Positions 62,331 through 64,000 of a stretch of DNA of 64,000 bases are shown piece by piece (the first letter of the stretch is position 1; every line of letters begins with the position of its first letter). The position numbers and the translations under genes are program-made. This DNA is from SHVO01 sp041905795 (GTDB lineage Bacteria > Pseudomonadota > Alphaproteobacteria > Rhodospirillales > Rhodospirillaceae). The stretch is taken from contig JAYRKL010000003.1 of NCBI GenBank assembly GCA_041905795.1, forward strand, positions 186,001 to 250,000, read 5' to 3'. Below the pieces are notes generated by a model. It saw nothing but the letters and a program-made list of their open reading frames with translations, was not told where the DNA came from and did not search any database.

Positions 62331-63755
62331 TCATACTGGAAGGCGCACGGCAAAGCACGCCCCTTGCGGGCCGGTATGCTCGAGCACCACGTCCCCGCCC
62401 TGGACACGCAGGAGTTCGCGCGCGATCGGCAGCCCCAGGCCCGATCCGTCCCGGCGTGTCGAACCCGCGAACGGCACGAATAGATTGTTGAGCGCCTTGG
62501 GATTGAGGCCCGGACCGTTGTCGCCGACGCACACCACGCCGTAGCGCTCCTCGCGCCGTGCGCTGAGATTTATGCGCGTGGCGCCGGCTTCGGCGGCGTT
62601 GCGCAGCAGATTCTCGAAGGCGCGGTGCAGCAGTTCGGGGTCGCCCTCGAAGGTGAAATCGATCGCGCCGCCGAGCACGATCTCGACGCCCGGCAACGCC
62701 GATTGCAGGCTGTCGCGCAGGTCTTCGAGAAACGCGGCGAGGCTCAGCCTGCGCGCCTTCACCTGCGGCAAGCCTTCGCGGGCGAAGCGCAAGGTGGACG
62801 CCGACAGCGCCACCGCGCGGTCGATGGCGCGCACGATGCCGGCGGTGATGCGGCGCACTTCCGGATCGTTCACGGAGTCCAGCCGGTCGGATTCCAGCAT
62901 GGCGGTGGCGAGGATATTGCGCAGATCGTGGGAGATCTTGGTGACGGCGGTGCCGACGCCGGCGAGGCGTTCCTTCTGCAGCAGGGCGGCGCGCAATTCC
63001 TGCTGCATTTCCGCGAGCGCCTGCTCGGCGACGCCCACCTCGTCGTGGCGGTCCGAGGGCGTGATGACCCGGTGCGGGTCCTCCGGCGCATCCCTGAAGC
63101 CGATCATCGACAGGGTCAGGCGGCGCAAGGGCCATACCGCCAGCCATTGCAGGCTGAAGTACACCATGGCGGCGGTGGCGAGCGAGATGAACACGGACAC
63201 GGACAGGATGCGGCGCGCGTAGACCCACATCTCGCGGCGCAAGGGCCCTTCATCCAGCACCACCTCGACCACGACCGCGGGATCGTCGGGGCTGAACCCG
63301 GTCACGGCCATGGCCTCGTCGGCGGGCTGGAGCATGGCGATGAAGGCGTCGAGGATGAAGTCCGAGATGGTGTCGTCGCGCAGGTCGTAGACCTCGGGGA
63401 TATGCGAGGGCATATGCGGCCCCAGGGTGCGCGCGGGCATGTTCGGGCGGAGGGCGGTCATGCCCAGCATTCCGGCCTGGTCCAGGAGCCGGTCGCGCAG
63501 CACCGGGTCGACCTGTCCGGGGGACGCCTCCAGGGCGGTCAGCACCAGGTGGGCCGAGGCCAGTTTGGTGTTGAGGTAGTCCAGGCGGTAGCGCGCCATG
63601 CTGGGTGCGAACACCGCGATTTCCGCGAGCATGACAAAGGCCACCGTCAGCCACAGCAGCCGGGCGGACAGTTTGGAGGTCAGCGGCAGGAGCGGCGCCG
63701 GGAACGGCCGTGCCGCGGCTTTCACGCCGGCCTGGAGGATCTGGTCGCTCGCCAT
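62331..63755 (-). CDS. Membrane sensor histidine kinase with HAMP domain
   Basis: The 474-residue protein has a first membrane segment (LLWLTVAFVMLAEIAVFA), a periplasmic region of about 130 residues, a second membrane segment (RILSVSVFISLATAAMVYF), HAMP-like PLRRLTLSMIGF and HisKA with the unusual H-box KISHDLRNILA. HATPase_c follows with N-box NLLRNAAEAG, G1 GDNGPGLN and G2 DGSGLGLPIAREL. It senses a periplasmic or membrane signal, and no response regulator is adjacent. It is divergent from rpmH. Confidence 0.9.
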   Translation of the reverse strand: MASDQILQAGVKAAARPFPAPLLPLTSKLSARLLWLTVAFVMLAEIAVFAPSMARYRLDYLNTKLASAHLVLTALEASPGQVDPVLRDRLLDQAGMLGMTALRPNMPARTLGPHMPSHIPEVYDLRDDTISDFILDAFIAMLQPADEAMAVTGFSPDDPAVVVEVVLDEGPLRREMWVYARRILSVSVFISLATAAMVYFSLQWLAVWPLRRLTLSMIGFRDAPEDPHRVITPSDRHDEVGVAEQALAEMQQELRAALLQKERLAGVGTAVTKISHDLRNILATAMLESDRLDSVNDPEVRRITAGIVRAIDRAVALSASTLRFAREGLPQVKARRLSLAAFLEDLRDSLQSALPGVEIVLGGAIDFTFEGDPELLHRAFENLLRNAAEAGATRINLSARREERYGVVCVGDNGPGLNPKALNNLFVPFAGSTRRDGSGLGLPIARELLRVQGGDVVLEHTGPQGACFAVRLPV

Positions 63756-63867
63756 GGCGTCACCTTAACGCCGCATCTTAGCGCTCCGGGCCTGCAATAT
63801 CATTGAATTGTAAGAGATTTTTGGGTGAATCTCGGGCGAATATCGGCCCGGGGCGCCGTCTCTTTCG

Positions 63868-63897
63868 TTGACTCGGGGGCAGCGGCCCCCCTATAAA
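63868..63897 (+). promoter_or_regulatory. Predicted sigma-70 promoter for rpmH
   Basis: TTGACT (63868–63873) and TATAAA (63892–63897) are separated by 18 bases, upstream of rpmH. The spacing and both hexamers are near consensus. The predicted leader is about 65 bases. The GC-rich spacer contains an inverted GGGGG/CCCCC pair. Confidence 0.65.
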
Positions 63898-63967
63898 GCG
63901 CCCGCAATCCACGACCCGCCGCCCGATCTGGCGGGATTTCTTCAATGATTTGACCGGAGTGAGCGTC

Positions 63968-64000
63968 GTGAAACGGACCTATCAGCCGAGCAAACTGGTG
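63968..64000 (+). CDS. rpmH: 50S ribosomal protein L34 (N-terminal fragment, cut by window edge)
   Basis: Eleven codons are present, starting at a GTG with GGAG at good spacing and reading MKRTYQPSKLV, which is the invariant start of bacterial L34. In this group the gene heads the rpmH–rnpA operon. The rest lies beyond the window. Confidence 0.93.
   Translation, partial: MKRTYQPSKLV

Overview
The window is chromosomal DNA from a GC-rich alphaproteobacterium. The evidence is the guaB–rsmB–guaA gene order, the NodT-type outer-membrane factor, the panB–panC pair, tRNA genes that encode their own CCA, and short inverted-repeat elements of the kind common between alphaproteobacterial genes. I cannot name a genus from sequence alone. 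Most genes are ordinary single-copy chromosomal genes. One block, about 23.48–26.4 kb, is visibly less GC-rich and looks acquired.

Layout. 0–8.3 kb (minus strand): purT, a hybrid sensor kinase, a VOC protein, and a marR–adaptor–RND efflux operon joined by overlapping start and stop codons. 8.4–14.2 kb: an interspersed-repeat copy, a secreted amidohydrolase, an ArsC-like protein, an MFS exporter, a monooxygenase-fold protein, and a TetR gene divergent from ridA and a GST gene, with two matching palindromic operators between them. 14.2–23.2 kb (minus): ABC-F ATPase, PAP2 phosphatase, guaA, rsmB, guaB, rlmE, ppx/gppA. 23.4–26.4 kb: tRNA-Gln(CUG) with the 3' remnant of a serine recombinase whose stop codon lies inside the tRNA, then a compact DuOB-like–DUF488–DUF488 operon. 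26.4–31.5 kb: a catalase-peroxidase with a twin-arginine leader, behind a promoter carrying Fur-family-like palindromes, then a SPINDLY-type glycosyltransferase and an FMN reductase.

31.7–35.9 kb: an S1C protease, a MoxR ATPase, a DUF58 protein and a VWA protein, all on the plus strand. 35.9–43.4 kb: the most interesting block. It holds a medium-chain dehydrogenase, a 6-pyruvoyltetrahydropterin-synthase-like protein lacking the usual catalytic Cys and one Zn-binding His, a family-4 glycosyltransferase, a RibD-type reductase, a GTP cyclohydrolase II with an extra N-terminal domain, a creatininase-family amidohydrolase, a membrane sulfatase-like enzyme and a CDP-alcohol phosphatidyltransferase. 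Together they suggest an uncharacterised pathway from GTP to a pyrimidine- or pterin-derived, possibly glycosylated or lipid-linked product.

43.5–58.5 kb: NodT outer-membrane factor, MsrA, a possible glycosyltransferase, several very small genes, an isochorismatase, an NTP/NDP-type transporter, an MFS exporter, DUF1761, DUF423 and HD proteins, a CheY-like protein with Glu at the phospho-acceptor position, an FAD oxidoreductase–malonyl-CoA synthetase pair, an ABC exporter and a CHRD protein. 58.8–64 kb: tRNA-Arg(ACG), a secreted coiled-coil/OmpA-like protein, panB–panC, a sensor kinase and the first codons of rpmH at the right edge.
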